NCBI RefSeq assembly: GCF_003477705.1
Contig: NZ_QUDV01000003.1
Coordinates: 1 to 64,000, forward strand
Reading direction: 5' to 3'
DNA length: 64,000 nucleotides
DNA from: Dorea sp. AF36-15AT
GTDB lineage: Bacteria > Bacillota > Clostridia > Lachnospirales > Lachnospiraceae
Made by a program: the position numbers and the translations under genes. The notes below the pieces were generated by a model. It saw nothing but the letters and a program-made list of their open reading frames with translations, was not told the origin of the DNA and ran no database searches. This document shows positions 34,085-42,618 of the stretch, piece after piece. The number at the start of each line of letters is the position of its first letter. The first letter of the stretch is position 1.

Positions 34085-34393
34085 TTATTGCATATGAAAC
34101 AATCCATGTTCTAATTCATAATCTAAACAAACAGGAAAACAAAATGGAAGCACATTTAAAATACTAAAAAATATGATGATTACTGAAATTACAATGATAA
34201 CGTTATTTAATAATCCATTTTGGCTACAGTGATATTTCCATAACATGACTACAGAGATAACAAGTAAAATCATCCACAATAGTATGATTATAGAGCCCTC
34301 TTTGTAATTCCATGCGCCCGTTGTTTTTAATATGAATAATATAAATAAAATATGAATCAGATCCAGTAATAATATCTTGCTTCTATATAACAT
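34085..34393 (-). CDS. Small membrane protein, unknown
   Basis: Encodes 102 residues from the minus-strand ATG at 34393, preceded by GAAGGTGAATATT; a longer frame overlaps the aldolase-like gene without a ribosome site. Three to four hydrophobic segments (about 7-25, 37-55, 66-85) make it an integral membrane protein. No family recognised. AT content is higher than in neighbours, which may indicate recent acquisition or low constraint. It is the last gene of a two-gene minus-strand set with the aldolase-like gene. Confidence 0.6.
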   Translation of the reverse strand: MLYRSKILLLDLIHILFILFILKTTGAWNYKEGSIIILLWMILLVISVVMLWKYHCSQNGLLNNVIIVISVIIIFFSILNVLPFCFPVCLDYELEHGLFHMQ

Positions 34394-34475
34394 AATATTC
34401 ACCTTCGATTCGATAGCTCTATGCTTATCTTTACCGAATTTCTGGTAAAAAGTCAATAGTTTTAAAAAGATAAAA

Positions 34476-35192
34476 TCAGTTAATTCCTCCGAACAATGAG
34501 ATGGCTTTTTTGGCATTCTCGGTCACAGCCTGCATACCGAGCATTGCGATATCCCGGTAATAGATCTCACTGTCGCAGTTGATCTTGCGCACACCGTGCT
34601 GGATGACCTGTGTGTAATCGTCTTTGCTGATATCCGGTTCTCCGTTCATAACTAATGGAACAGAAAATTCGGAGCCAGTGTTATTTACGTGTTGTAATGC
34701 GCCGTAGGAACATGCCAGTGCGCTGATGCCTGTGGCGTCGATAAAGCCACGCACGGCTTCTGTGACATCCTGTTGAGGGATGCCGACAGGGGCAACACCT
34801 TCGACGGAAGCAAAACGGCGGGATGCCATGTGCACGACCGTCTTGGTATTTTCTATGTTTTCTTCATAAGGAAGGGAAGAACCATCATAGGTAACAGAGC
34901 TGAAACCGATGATCAGTGCCTGACGGATATAATTAATGGTCATGCCGTGATCCAGATGGACACAGACCGGAACAGAAGCTTTCTCTGCCATATCTACCAT
35001 AAGTGGACCGATGTTGGCAAGTGGAAGCTTTTTTTCATTTTCCTGTGAGTGCATGATGATGACCGGAAAACGAAGTTCCTGGGCAGCATCGAGAACAGCA
35101 GTAAGGTTATCTTCGCTCAGGATGTGGAAGGCTCCGATGGCGCATTTATTGGCTTCTGCATAATTCAAGATTTCTTTCAGTGTAACTAACAT
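34476..35192 (-). CDS. Class II aldolase-like protein with altered metal ligands
   Basis: Encodes 238 residues, about 45 fewer than GatY/KbaY/FbaA-type enzymes. The first half is canonical (CAIGAFHILSEDNL, VCVHLDHGMTINYI, VTYDGSSLPYEENI). The loop after SVEG that normally holds ELG-x-GG and an acidic stretch is shortened. Where active enzymes have G-x-x-HG and LVLHG, giving the other two zinc His ligands, this protein has YGALQH and LVMNGE (His to Gln and His to Asn by alignment). It may have lost aldolase activity or gained a new one. It diverges from a DeoR regulator whose operator-like repeats lie between them. Confidence 0.75.
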   Translation of the reverse strand: MLVTLKEILNYAEANKCAIGAFHILSEDNLTAVLDAAQELRFPVIIMHSQENEKKLPLANIGPLMVDMAEKASVPVCVHLDHGMTINYIRQALIIGFSSVTYDGSSLPYEENIENTKTVVHMASRRFASVEGVAPVGIPQQDVTEAVRGFIDATGISALACSYGALQHVNNTGSEFSVPLVMNGEPDISKDDYTQVIQHGVRKINCDSEIYYRDIAMLGMQAVTENAKKAISLFGGIN

Positions 35193-35275
35193 GTTCCGGT
35201 CTCTTTCCTGTGAATACTTTTATCATTTGTATATCGATGATGTACGGTCTTTGGACACATATACTATATTTATAA

Positions 35276-35335
35276 TTGCGTGAAAATGCAATAATGGTTT
35301 ATAATATTGATATTAAATCGAAAATAGGACGAAAA
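35276..35335 (+). promoter_or_regulatory. Promoter and operator-like repeats of the DeoR gene
   Basis: TTGCGT at 35276-35281 and TATAAT at 35300-35305, 18 bases apart. CGAAAA repeats at 35319-35324 and 35330-35335 (11-base period), with a further CAAAAACG near 35341, lie downstream of the -10, a usual position for DeoR autorepression. Confidence 0.55.
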
Positions 35336-35374
35336 ACGTGCAAAAACGATCAATTATAAACAGGAGAGATAAGA

Positions 35375-36127
35375 ATGATACCTTATGAACGGCATGAAGC
35401 AATTATGAATCTGTTACGTGAAAAAAAGTATGTCCGGACAGAACAGCTTAGCAAAGCACTCTATGTCAGTGTGGCGACAATCCGGCGGGATCTTGCGGAG
35501 ATGGAAAAGAATGGTTTTCTGCAGCGTGTCAGCGGCGGGGCAAGAGTAATCGAGGAGCCAAAGGACCGACCGGTGGAATACATGGTCGAAGAAAATGTGC
35601 GGAAGAAAAAGCATATTGCCAGACTGGCTTCCCGGTATCTGAGGGATGACCAGAGGATCTCCCTGGATGCAGGATCAACGGTGCTTCAGTTGTGTCCGTA
35701 TTTTGAGCGGTATAATAACCTGAATGTATTGACCAATGGTCTCTATACGGCATTGGAACTGATGAAGATCGATTCGGTAAATGTCCATCTGCTGGGAGGG
35801 AATCTGAACAAGATATTGCTGGATACAAAGGGAACAGACACGATGTCACAGATAGGAATGCATCACAGTGACATTGCATTTATCTCCTGCAGAGGGATTA
35901 CAGCCAGAGGAAGTTTTGATCCAAATGATGATGAGACTGCTGTGAAACGGGCATTTGCGGAGAATTCTACGAAAGTAGTATTGTTTGCAGACAGCAGTAA
36001 ATTCAATAAAACGTTCCTGAATGTCAGTCTGGGGTATGATGTAATTGATGCGATTATTTCGGATGCACCATTTCCAGAGGACATTCAGGAGGTCTGTAGA
36101 AATAAAAATGTAGAAATGTTGTGGTAA
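35375..36127 (+). CDS. DeoR/GlpR family regulator
   Basis: Encodes 250 residues. Residues 5-57 are the winged helix (ERHEAIMNLL, VRTEQLSKALYVSVATIRRDLAEME), and residues 75-230 the DeoRC sugar-phosphate-sensing domain (ISLDAGSTVLQL, VLTNGL, LLGGNLN, FADSSKFNKT). Such proteins repress sugar catabolic genes until a sugar phosphate binds. The adjacent divergent aldolase-like gene is the obvious target, although its changed active site makes the inducer hard to guess. Confidence 0.9.
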   Translation: MIPYERHEAIMNLLREKKYVRTEQLSKALYVSVATIRRDLAEMEKNGFLQRVSGGARVIEEPKDRPVEYMVEENVRKKKHIARLASRYLRDDQRISLDAGSTVLQLCPYFERYNNLNVLTNGLYTALELMKIDSVNVHLLGGNLNKILLDTKGTDTMSQIGMHHSDIAFISCRGITARGSFDPNDDETAVKRAFAENSTKVVLFADSSKFNKTFLNVSLGYDVIDAIISDAPFPEDIQEVCRNKNVEMLW

Positions 36128-36139
36128 TTATCGTTCGTA

Positions 36140-36973
36140 TCAGACGAGATTGATCAGTACGACGCCCAGACCGATGATGCCGGTGGCGATGTACTGGCGT
36201 TTGTTCAGTGTCTCCCGGAACACCAGGTAGTTAATGATATTTACTAACAGGATCAGGCTGGCACTGTAGGTCGGATAGACGATGTATGCCGGAAGTCTTG
36301 ATGCGGCTCGCAACAGGAACAGCGTGCAGAGCTGATTCGGGATTCCAACGCCGATACCGATCAGTGCATCCTGCAGGCTCATACGAGGTTTCTTTTTAAA
36401 GAAGAGCAGGATGCTGATCACAAAGGCAGCAAGAAATGTATACAGCACAAAGCAGGTCTGGCTGTCTGCGTTATTATAGCGGCTGAATATTTTGGAGATA
36501 GTGTCCAGTGTGCCGCCCAGTAAGAAGACCAGGATCAGTCCGATGTTGAAGTCCGGACGCTCGGAGCTATCTCCGCTGTTCATGAAGATGATGGCGAAGA
36601 TACAGAGCAGGAGTCCGGCTATCTGTATGATCTGCGGAATCTCATCAAAGAGAAAAATCGACAGGATCGTAGGAATCAGGATGCCCAGTCTGTTAAATGT
36701 GGTTGTTAACGGTGCACCGTTTCTCCGGATACTGATCTGGAGCAGTACCAGTGCGGCAAGGAAGCCGATACCATTTACGATACCGGCGCCCCAGGTCACT
36801 GCATTGCCACTCCAGATCAGGGATTTGTCCTGTAACAGCAAGAGGCTTATCAGGCTTCCAGCCAGATAATTCCAGATGTTCAGTGCATAACAGTTGCCGT
36901 TATGGTGCTCCGAATAGCGCATCAGGAATGTCATGCACAGATTTGCACAAATGGCAGCAATCAGATAAATCAT
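36140..36973 (-). CDS. EamA/DMT family transporter
   Basis: Encodes 277 residues with ten predicted membrane helices in two repeated halves, typical of the drug/metabolite transporter superfamily. The sequence PTILSIFLFDEIPQIIQIAGL is the conserved EamA hairpin (given here only in part as LFDEIPQIIQIAG). Members export amino acids or metabolites. It follows the amidohydrolase gene by 18 bases on the same strand, so it is probably the last gene of the catabolic operon and may export its end product. Confidence 0.82.
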   Translation of the reverse strand: MIYLIAAICANLCMTFLMRYSEHHNGNCYALNIWNYLAGSLISLLLLQDKSLIWSGNAVTWGAGIVNGIGFLAALVLLQISIRRNGAPLTTTFNRLGILIPTILSIFLFDEIPQIIQIAGLLLCIFAIIFMNSGDSSERPDFNIGLILVFLLGGTLDTISKIFSRYNNADSQTCFVLYTFLAAFVISILLFFKKKPRMSLQDALIGIGVGIPNQLCTLFLLRAASRLPAYIVYPTYSASLILLVNIINYLVFRETLNKRQYIATGIIGLGVVLINLV

Positions 36974-36991
36974 ATATACAGTCTCCCCGAA

Positions 36992-38416
36992 TTAAAGCTT
37001 TTCTTCACGCATGAACTGAGCGTTGGTTCCATTGATCGCAAAGAACTCATCAGCTGCACGTTTGCCGATATCATCCGGGCAGTCATTCATCTTAGACATA
37101 TATTCCATTTCATCTACATTGACCAGCTTCCTGTCTTTCATCACGATCTTACCATTTACAACAGACAGAACAACCTCTTCACCTCTTGCGCTGTATACGA
37201 TGTTTGGCACCATATTACGCATTGGATACGTATAGATCGGCAGCATAGACGGATGCATATAATCGATGGCAATAAAGTCTGCGCATTTGCCGACTTCCAG
37301 AGAACCGATGGTGTCATCCAGTCCCAGCGCCTGTGCACCTTCGATGGTAGCCATACGGAGTGCTCGCCATGCAGGAAGTACCTCCGGATTGGTGTATTTA
37401 ATCTTGTTGAACAGAGCAACAGATTTCATTTCGCTGATAATGTTGTGGCAGTTATTGCCCGGTGCCTGGTCAGAACCAAGGGCAACCTTTCCGCCTGCTT
37501 CCTGGAATGCTGTTGACGGAGGTACGATACCGTCAATAATGCCGATGGAACCCGGGCATACGATCATGCCGGCACCGCTTCTGGCGATGATCTGGGCTTC
37601 TTCGTCGGTACAGTCAGTCAGATGCACAGCGATCAGTGTGCTGTCGAGAAAGTTCAGATCCTGCAGGAACTGGGTCGGACGTTTGCCGTAACGCTGCTCA
37701 ATCTGGTATGTTTCACGGTCACCCTGCTGGGTATGCATATGGATCTTAGTATGACGTTCTTTAGCAATCTTCTGGATTTTTAACAGCAGTTCCGGACTTA
37801 CAAAGTCAGCACCCTGTGGCCCGAAAAGTACTTTCATACGTCCACCGTCATAGCCATGCCATTTATCATAGAGGGCAATGTTGGCATTCAGGCTTGCTTC
37901 GCCCATAGTATCATCAAATTCATAGAGTTCGCCAGGCTTGTAGACTTTTCTTTTTGCAGAGCGAATCATCAGTGTGACGTTTCCGCGGGTACCGAGCTTG
38001 GCAATAAAATTGCAGGATGCATCCATATTGGCTTCATAATCACCCATGGTAGTAGTTCCTGCTTTGGCAGCTTCGATGAGGGCAACAGGACAACCGATGT
38101 CTTTTTCAGCCTGTGTGGCAGCATTGTCAAATGGCTGCAGTCCGTACATCATCCAGTTGTTAGTATCCTGAGCCAGTCCACGCATGATATTGCAGCTGGT
38201 GTGCATATGAGCATCGATAAATCCAGGCAGCAGAATATGATGGCTCATATCAAGCTGTTCTTCCGCTTCGTACTGGTCAGAGAGTTTGTCAATGTCTACG
38301 ATGTCGATGATCTTGCTTCCGTCTACGACGAGTGCTTTCTTTTCTTCATAGCCGACACCTTCACCTTTCATGGTGTAAATGTAAGGCGCGGTTACGATCA
38401 GATCTACTTTTTTCAT
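36992..38416 (-). CDS. Amidohydrolase family protein (SsnA/MtaD/AtzB-like)
   Basis: Encodes 474 residues. The TIM barrel starts with the metal-binding HMH (His70, His72 in DAHMHTS). Further ligands lie in HMHTQQ and HLTDCTDEE, and the late Asp in GSDQAPGNN. In related deaminases and chlorohydrolases the HMH-like third motif normally ends in a catalytic Glu; here a Gln is seen, so chemistry may differ. Substrates in this group include guanine, adenosylhomocysteine and triazine rings. It lies in a minus-strand series with NhaC, ProC, an M20 deacylase and a thiazoline-carboxylate hydrolase. The ribosome site is AAGGAGGACATG. Confidence 0.85.
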   Translation of the reverse strand: MKKVDLIVTAPYIYTMKGEGVGYEEKKALVVDGSKIIDIVDIDKLSDQYEAEEQLDMSHHILLPGFIDAHMHTSCNIMRGLAQDTNNWMMYGLQPFDNAATQAEKDIGCPVALIEAAKAGTTTMGDYEANMDASCNFIAKLGTRGNVTLMIRSAKRKVYKPGELYEFDDTMGEASLNANIALYDKWHGYDGGRMKVLFGPQGADFVSPELLLKIQKIAKERHTKIHMHTQQGDRETYQIEQRYGKRPTQFLQDLNFLDSTLIAVHLTDCTDEEAQIIARSGAGMIVCPGSIGIIDGIVPPSTAFQEAGGKVALGSDQAPGNNCHNIISEMKSVALFNKIKYTNPEVLPAWRALRMATIEGAQALGLDDTIGSLEVGKCADFIAIDYMHPSMLPIYTYPMRNMVPNIVYSARGEEVVLSVVNGKIVMKDRKLVNVDEMEYMSKMNDCPDDIGKRAADEFFAINGTNAQFMREEKL

Positions 38417-38497
38417 GTGTCATGTCCTCCTTAATAAAAATCGCGCGAAGCGGATCAACAGATACCGCCCGCGCGTAAATATACATGTTTGAATAAG

Positions 38498-40048
38498 TTA
38501 GGCTGCAGTAGATGTTACGGCAACTTTTTTCTCGTATTTACTCTTTGTCAGTTTTGTCTCTGCTATAAGTAATACTACTACAAGAACAGCCATCAGTGCA
38601 ATGCTTGGATAGTACAAATGTGTCAGCCCACCAAACAGGTAAGAGATGAATGCGGATACACCGATTGTCAGTCCGTAAGGAAGCTGTGTAGATACATGCA
38701 GGATGTGGTTACAGGATGCTCCTGTAGATGACAGGACGGTTGTATCAGAAATCGGTGAACACTGATCTCCGAACAGACCACCACTGATAACAGCTCCGAT
38801 TACGTATGGGAGCGGAATGTTAAATGCAACAGCCATTGGGAATGCGATTGGCATCATGATAGACCATACACCCCATGAAGAACCGGTTGCAAATGAGATC
38901 AACGCTCCGAATGCAAATACGATGGCAGGTACCAGACCAGCAGTCAGATGAGCCTCAACAATACCGGCGAGGTAAGCACCAACGCCCATCGTGCTTGTAA
39001 CGGATCCCATAGACCATGCCATGATCAGGATAAATGGTACGCTGATCAGATTGGTCATACCCTGGATGAATCCATTAAATCCTGCATTAACATTAAACAG
39101 TCCTGTTGCAACGCCTACGATACCGGCTACGATAGAGCCGACCATGAATCCCATGGTAATAGCAAGGGTAATGCTTGCATTCATAAATGCGCCTCTGAGA
39201 CCATTTGCCCCGATATCTCCAGTGATAAAGATGGTAGCGAAAATGGTGATGAACAGTCCGAGCATTGGAAGCAGGAAGTTGATCAGACGAAGATTGTAAT
39301 CTTCCGGCAGTTCCACGTCTTTTTCAGGAACCAGTGGAGTCAGTCCTTCCGGAAGAGGCTCGCCTGTCTCGGCACAACGTTTTTCTTCTTCATACATCGG
39401 TCCGATATTCAGTCCGAAGATGGCTACTAAGAATACAGCGATCATAGCGAAGAGACTGTACATATTGAACGGGAACATCTTAATGTACAAGCCCCATTCA
39501 TTTCCCTTTAGCCCTGCAGCTGCAAGTTCAGTAGCGATCAGACCTGAGATAAAAGGTCCGTAACTGCTGATCGGTGAGAAGGAAGCCAGGTTGCATCCAA
39601 GAGAGTCAAGCATGTAAGAAAGTTTTGCTCTGGATACACGTACACGGTCTGTGATCGGACGCATGATCGTTCCGAGGATCAGGCAAGGCTCAGTGTAGCA
39701 GAAGATAAATGCGCTGAGAGCGGTGATAACCTGACCTTTTTTCTGTGTGTTGATAGATTTAGTAACCAGCTTTGCAAATGCTTCAGCGGCTCCGGTAATC
39801 TTCAGCATGTAAGCAAATCCACCAGCCATGGTAACCAGAACCAGAAGTCCGGCGTTGTATTCGCTTGCAATAGATGGAATCATATATTCGCTGATAATAG
39901 CGGTGAATCCTGCAATCGGATTCCATCCTTTGATAATTGTCGCACCAAGCCATACAGCAATAAACAGGGATGGCAGTGTCTGTTTGGTCTTCAGCGCCAG
40001 TACAATCGCGATGATTGGCGGCAGAAGGCAGATAATTCCGTATTCCAT
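38498..40048 (-). CDS. NhaC family Na+/H+ antiporter-like transporter
   Basis: Encodes 516 residues with 11-12 membrane helices. The N-terminal QTLPSLFIAVWLGA, the SYGPFISGLIATEL loop and GDQCSPISDTTVLSS are the family's hallmarks. NhaC-type proteins exchange Na+ with protons, but some relatives (MleN, TnaB-like) swap organic acids or amino acids. Its place between an amidohydrolase and ProC suggests the second option: uptake of the operon's substrate. Preceded by a promoter with repeated TATGCA motifs. Confidence 0.88.
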   Translation of the reverse strand: MEYGIICLLPPIIAIVLALKTKQTLPSLFIAVWLGATIIKGWNPIAGFTAIISEYMIPSIASEYNAGLLVLVTMAGGFAYMLKITGAAEAFAKLVTKSINTQKKGQVITALSAFIFCYTEPCLILGTIMRPITDRVRVSRAKLSYMLDSLGCNLASFSPISSYGPFISGLIATELAAAGLKGNEWGLYIKMFPFNMYSLFAMIAVFLVAIFGLNIGPMYEEEKRCAETGEPLPEGLTPLVPEKDVELPEDYNLRLINFLLPMLGLFITIFATIFITGDIGANGLRGAFMNASITLAITMGFMVGSIVAGIVGVATGLFNVNAGFNGFIQGMTNLISVPFILIMAWSMGSVTSTMGVGAYLAGIVEAHLTAGLVPAIVFAFGALISFATGSSWGVWSIMMPIAFPMAVAFNIPLPYVIGAVISGGLFGDQCSPISDTTVLSSTGASCNHILHVSTQLPYGLTIGVSAFISYLFGGLTHLYYPSIALMAVLVVVLLIAETKLTKSKYEKKVAVTSTAA

Positions 40049-40109
40049 AATAATTCCTCCAAATCCTTAGATAATGAATAACAACCATCAATAATAAACT
40101 ATGTCGGTA

Positions 40110-40203
40110 ATTATGCACTTCATTATACAGAAAGTCAATAGTTTTATGCAAAAAATACAATTTTATGCATAAATATGCATTAATAGCCTGCGTAAATGCA
40201 TAA
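40110..40203 (-). promoter_or_regulatory. Promoter of nhaC with TATGCA operator-like repeats
   Basis: On the minus strand TTGACT (40133-40138), 17 bases, CATAAT (40110-40115); an overlapping TTGCAT/TATAAT pair (18 bases) is also possible. Upstream lie four copies of TATGCA or its complement at 40145, 40164, 40174 and about 40197. The repeats are probably sites for an unlinked regulator. Confidence 0.6.
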
Positions 40204-40232
40204 TGGCGTTTCAATATAAATTGAAACGCCAT
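40203..40232. terminator. Perfect hairpin after proC
   Basis: ATGGCGTTTCAAT and ATTGAAACGCCAT form a 13-pair stem with a four-base loop between proC and nhaC. There is no T-run, so it is a weak terminator, an RNA processing site or a regulatory palindrome. Confidence 0.45.
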
Positions 40233-40279
40233 CGTTAGAATTCATTATAATAACTTTGTTATAAAAGTTCAAGAGTTTT

Positions 40280-41077
40280 TTAAAAATTATTACCTCTGTC
40301 AGCTGCAGCCTTGATGCATTCCATAACAGCACCACGCATACCGCCTGTTTCCAGCTTCTCGCATCCTTCGATGGTGGTTCCTGCCGGAGAAGTTACCATG
40401 TCCTTGATCTGTCCAGGGTGAAGTCCTTTTTCAAGGATCATTTTGGAAGTTCCGAGACAGGTCTGTGCAGCCAGCCTGTAAGCTGTTGCACGAGGAAGTC
40501 CCTGTTTTACACCGCCATCAGCCAGTGCTTCGATAAACATAGCTGCATAAGCCGGACCGCCGCCGCTGAGTGCGCATACAGCATTGATCAGATGTTCAGG
40601 AACCATTTCTACGATACCGATTGTTTCATATAATGTCTTAGCTGCTGTAAGTTCATCCTCTTTCAGGTCATTGTCTGAGCACAGTGCAAATGCTCCTTCG
40701 TATACCATAGCCGGAGTGTTTGGCATGATACGCAGGATACGAGGGGTTCCGTCAGTCATACTCTGCAGCTTCTCGACAGATGTTCCTGCAACGATAGACA
40801 TGAGAGCCTTACCGTCCAGAGATTTCTCGCACATAGCCAGTGCTTCTGCTGCGTTCTGAGGCTTTACAGCAAGCAGGATAAGTTCTGATTTGTCACATAC
40901 CTCAGCGTCATTGGCAGCAACGGTAACACCCCATCCGGCAGCCTTTTCACGCATCTTCGGGTTGATGTCGTATACATAGACATTTTCCTTGGCGATAACG
41001 CCGCTTTCGAGTGCACCATAAAGGATTGCACCGCCCATATTGCCACATCCGATAATTCCAAGTTTCTTTGTAATCAT
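40280..41077 (-). CDS. proC: Pyrroline-5-carboxylate reductase
   Basis: Encodes 265 residues from the ATG at 41077, which follows GGACAGGTGATC; a GTG three codons earlier falls inside that ribosome site. The N-terminal Rossmann motif is GIIGCGNMGGAIL, and the C-terminal signature is LSGGGPAYAAMFIEALADGG. The enzyme reduces pyrroline-5-carboxylate, or related cyclic imines, with NAD(P)H to proline. Its position in a degradation-type gene set suggests reduction of a cyclic imine arising from the substrate rather than plain proline synthesis (inference). Confidence 0.92.
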   Translation of the reverse strand: MITKKLGIIGCGNMGGAILYGALESGVIAKENVYVYDINPKMREKAAGWGVTVAANDAEVCDKSELILLAVKPQNAAEALAMCEKSLDGKALMSIVAGTSVEKLQSMTDGTPRILRIMPNTPAMVYEGAFALCSDNDLKEDELTAAKTLYETIGIVEMVPEHLINAVCALSGGGPAYAAMFIEALADGGVKQGLPRATAYRLAAQTCLGTSKMILEKGLHPGQIKDMVTSPAGTTIEGCEKLETGGMRGAVMECIKAAADRGNNF

Positions 41078-41102
41078 TTCGATCACCTGTCCTTTCTTAT
41101 CT

Positions 41103-41313
41103 TATATATATGATGTTGGGGTCAAAAGCGCCAACTATGATGCCTGCGGATTGTTCCGTGCTATGCACTCCCACAATCCTCCCAATTATTCGCATATCGT
41201 GGGATTAACATCCCACTTTTAGGCTCATATTGGGGCGGGTCCCAAGGTCTTTCATCCACTTATGAGCGAGCTCATGTGGATTTAGACCTTTTGACCCTGG
41301 CATCTATATATTA
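41103..41313. mobile_element. MITE-like palindromic element
   Basis: The ends are imperfect inverted repeats of about 25 bases: TATATATATGATG with GGGTCAAAA on the left (41103-41127), and TTTTGACCC with GGCATCTATATA on the right (41289-41313). Inside are a GTGGGAT/ATCCCAC hairpin and a nested hairpin (AAGGTCT outer, ATCCAC and ATGAGC inner) at about 41238-41290. No reading frame is seen. Length about 210 bases fits a non-autonomous transposon. It lies between the M20 and proC genes. A matching end sequence recurs at 57031-57056. Confidence 0.55.
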
Positions 41314-41316
41314 AAT

Positions 41317-42567
41317 TTATTCGTGTGTATTATGCCATTCCCAGGCTTTTTCGATGGCACCCGGGGTCTCCATCAGGAGCTTTGTACCTTCTGCCATACA
41401 TCTGGCAGCATAAAGCATGCCTTTGTGGCCAATGCTCATGCCGGCCTGTTTGGCAGCAGCCCAGTGATGGAGCGGCGTGCCCTTGCACATGGTCGCAGCA
41501 CTGATTGTGATCAGTGGAATTGTATGGCTGACCTGCGAAGCGTCCGTACCGATAGAAATCGGCACCGGAGCATTTTCTAACGGTTCCAGTCCGGTAAAGT
41601 ATATGCCGTGGTTCTCGAAACCGGCTTCTTTGCTGAGATCTGCCGCAAATTTAAGTTCTTCATCGGTGTATTCAGGCACCGGAATGCGTGTCATAGCATC
41701 GTAGTAGAGTTCTGCCAGCACGCGGTTTACTTTCATTTCCTTGCAGCTCTTGACCAGCTCAATGTCTACGGTCGTGCCGGTCATCAGCGCAGCACCTCTT
41801 GCACAGTCGTCTACCCGGCGACTGGCGTCCTCGGTGCGGGAACGCTTGGCAGAGCGGATAAAGTAATTCGTCTTAGCAATGTCCGGGACTACATTTGCCG
41901 GAATGCCATTGTCCAGATATGCATAATGCATGCGCACATCGTCAGAGACATGCTCGCGCAGATAATTGACTCCGATATTCATCAGTTCCGCAGCATCCAG
42001 TGCGCTCCGTCCATTTTCCGGTGACTTGGAAGCATGGGCACTGATGCCGTGGAAGGTGTAATTCTTAATGTCCTGGGACTGCCAGATGTCATTGCTGATG
42101 CGGTTGCGGTCAAATGGATGCCACATGACGCCCACATCCAGCTCATCGAAGACACCGGCGGCATTCATGACAATCTTACCGGACATGATCTCTTCGGCAG
42201 GACAGCCGTACACAATGATTGTTCCCTGTGCGCCGGAAGCAGTCATATCTTCTTTGAGAGCGCAGGCAGCAGCGCAGACCGCAGTTCCGAGAAGGTTATG
42301 TCCGCAGGCGTGACCGATCTCCGGCAGTGCATCGTATTCTGCCAGAAATCCAAGCATTGGCTTGCCGGAACCCCAGACAGCGGTAAATGCAGTGTCGATG
42401 CCAGCTGTTTTCCAGGTTACCCGGAATCCCTGCGTTTCCAGAAAGTTCGCCAACCGTTTGGATGAATACGTCTCCTGATAAGCGGTCTCCGGATGACAGA
42501 AAATATCACTGGCAATGTGGATCAGTTCTTTCTTATTAGTAGTAAGCCAGTTTTCAATAAGATTCAT
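41317..42567 (-). CDS. M20 family amidohydrolase / deacylase (AbgB-like)
   Basis: Encodes 416 residues. Metal ligands: HACGHNLLGT (about residue 93), CPAEE (about 128), and the His of ISAHASKSPENG, which opens the lid domain. The late motif HTIPLITISA is also typical. The best resemblance is to AbgB/HipO amidohydrolases, which cut N-acyl or p-aminobenzoyl amino acids. It ends four bases from the MITE-like element. It probably frees an amino acid for the other enzymes of this series. Confidence 0.87.
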   Translation of the reverse strand: MNLIENWLTTNKKELIHIASDIFCHPETAYQETYSSKRLANFLETQGFRVTWKTAGIDTAFTAVWGSGKPMLGFLAEYDALPEIGHACGHNLLGTAVCAAACALKEDMTASGAQGTIIVYGCPAEEIMSGKIVMNAAGVFDELDVGVMWHPFDRNRISNDIWQSQDIKNYTFHGISAHASKSPENGRSALDAAELMNIGVNYLREHVSDDVRMHYAYLDNGIPANVVPDIAKTNYFIRSAKRSRTEDASRRVDDCARGAALMTGTTVDIELVKSCKEMKVNRVLAELYYDAMTRIPVPEYTDEELKFAADLSKEAGFENHGIYFTGLEPLENAPVPISIGTDASQVSHTIPLITISAATMCKGTPLHHWAAAKQAGMSIGHKGMLYAARCMAEGTKLLMETPGAIEKAWEWHNTHE

Positions 42568-42618
42568 AAAAATAATTCCTTTCGCATAGATATAATAATG
42601 TCAGTTTCCATGGACAAG

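Noticed and set aside
36902..38434. Long plus-strand frames opposite the amidohydrolase
   Set aside because: Shadow frames of a well-supported gene, without ribosome sites.
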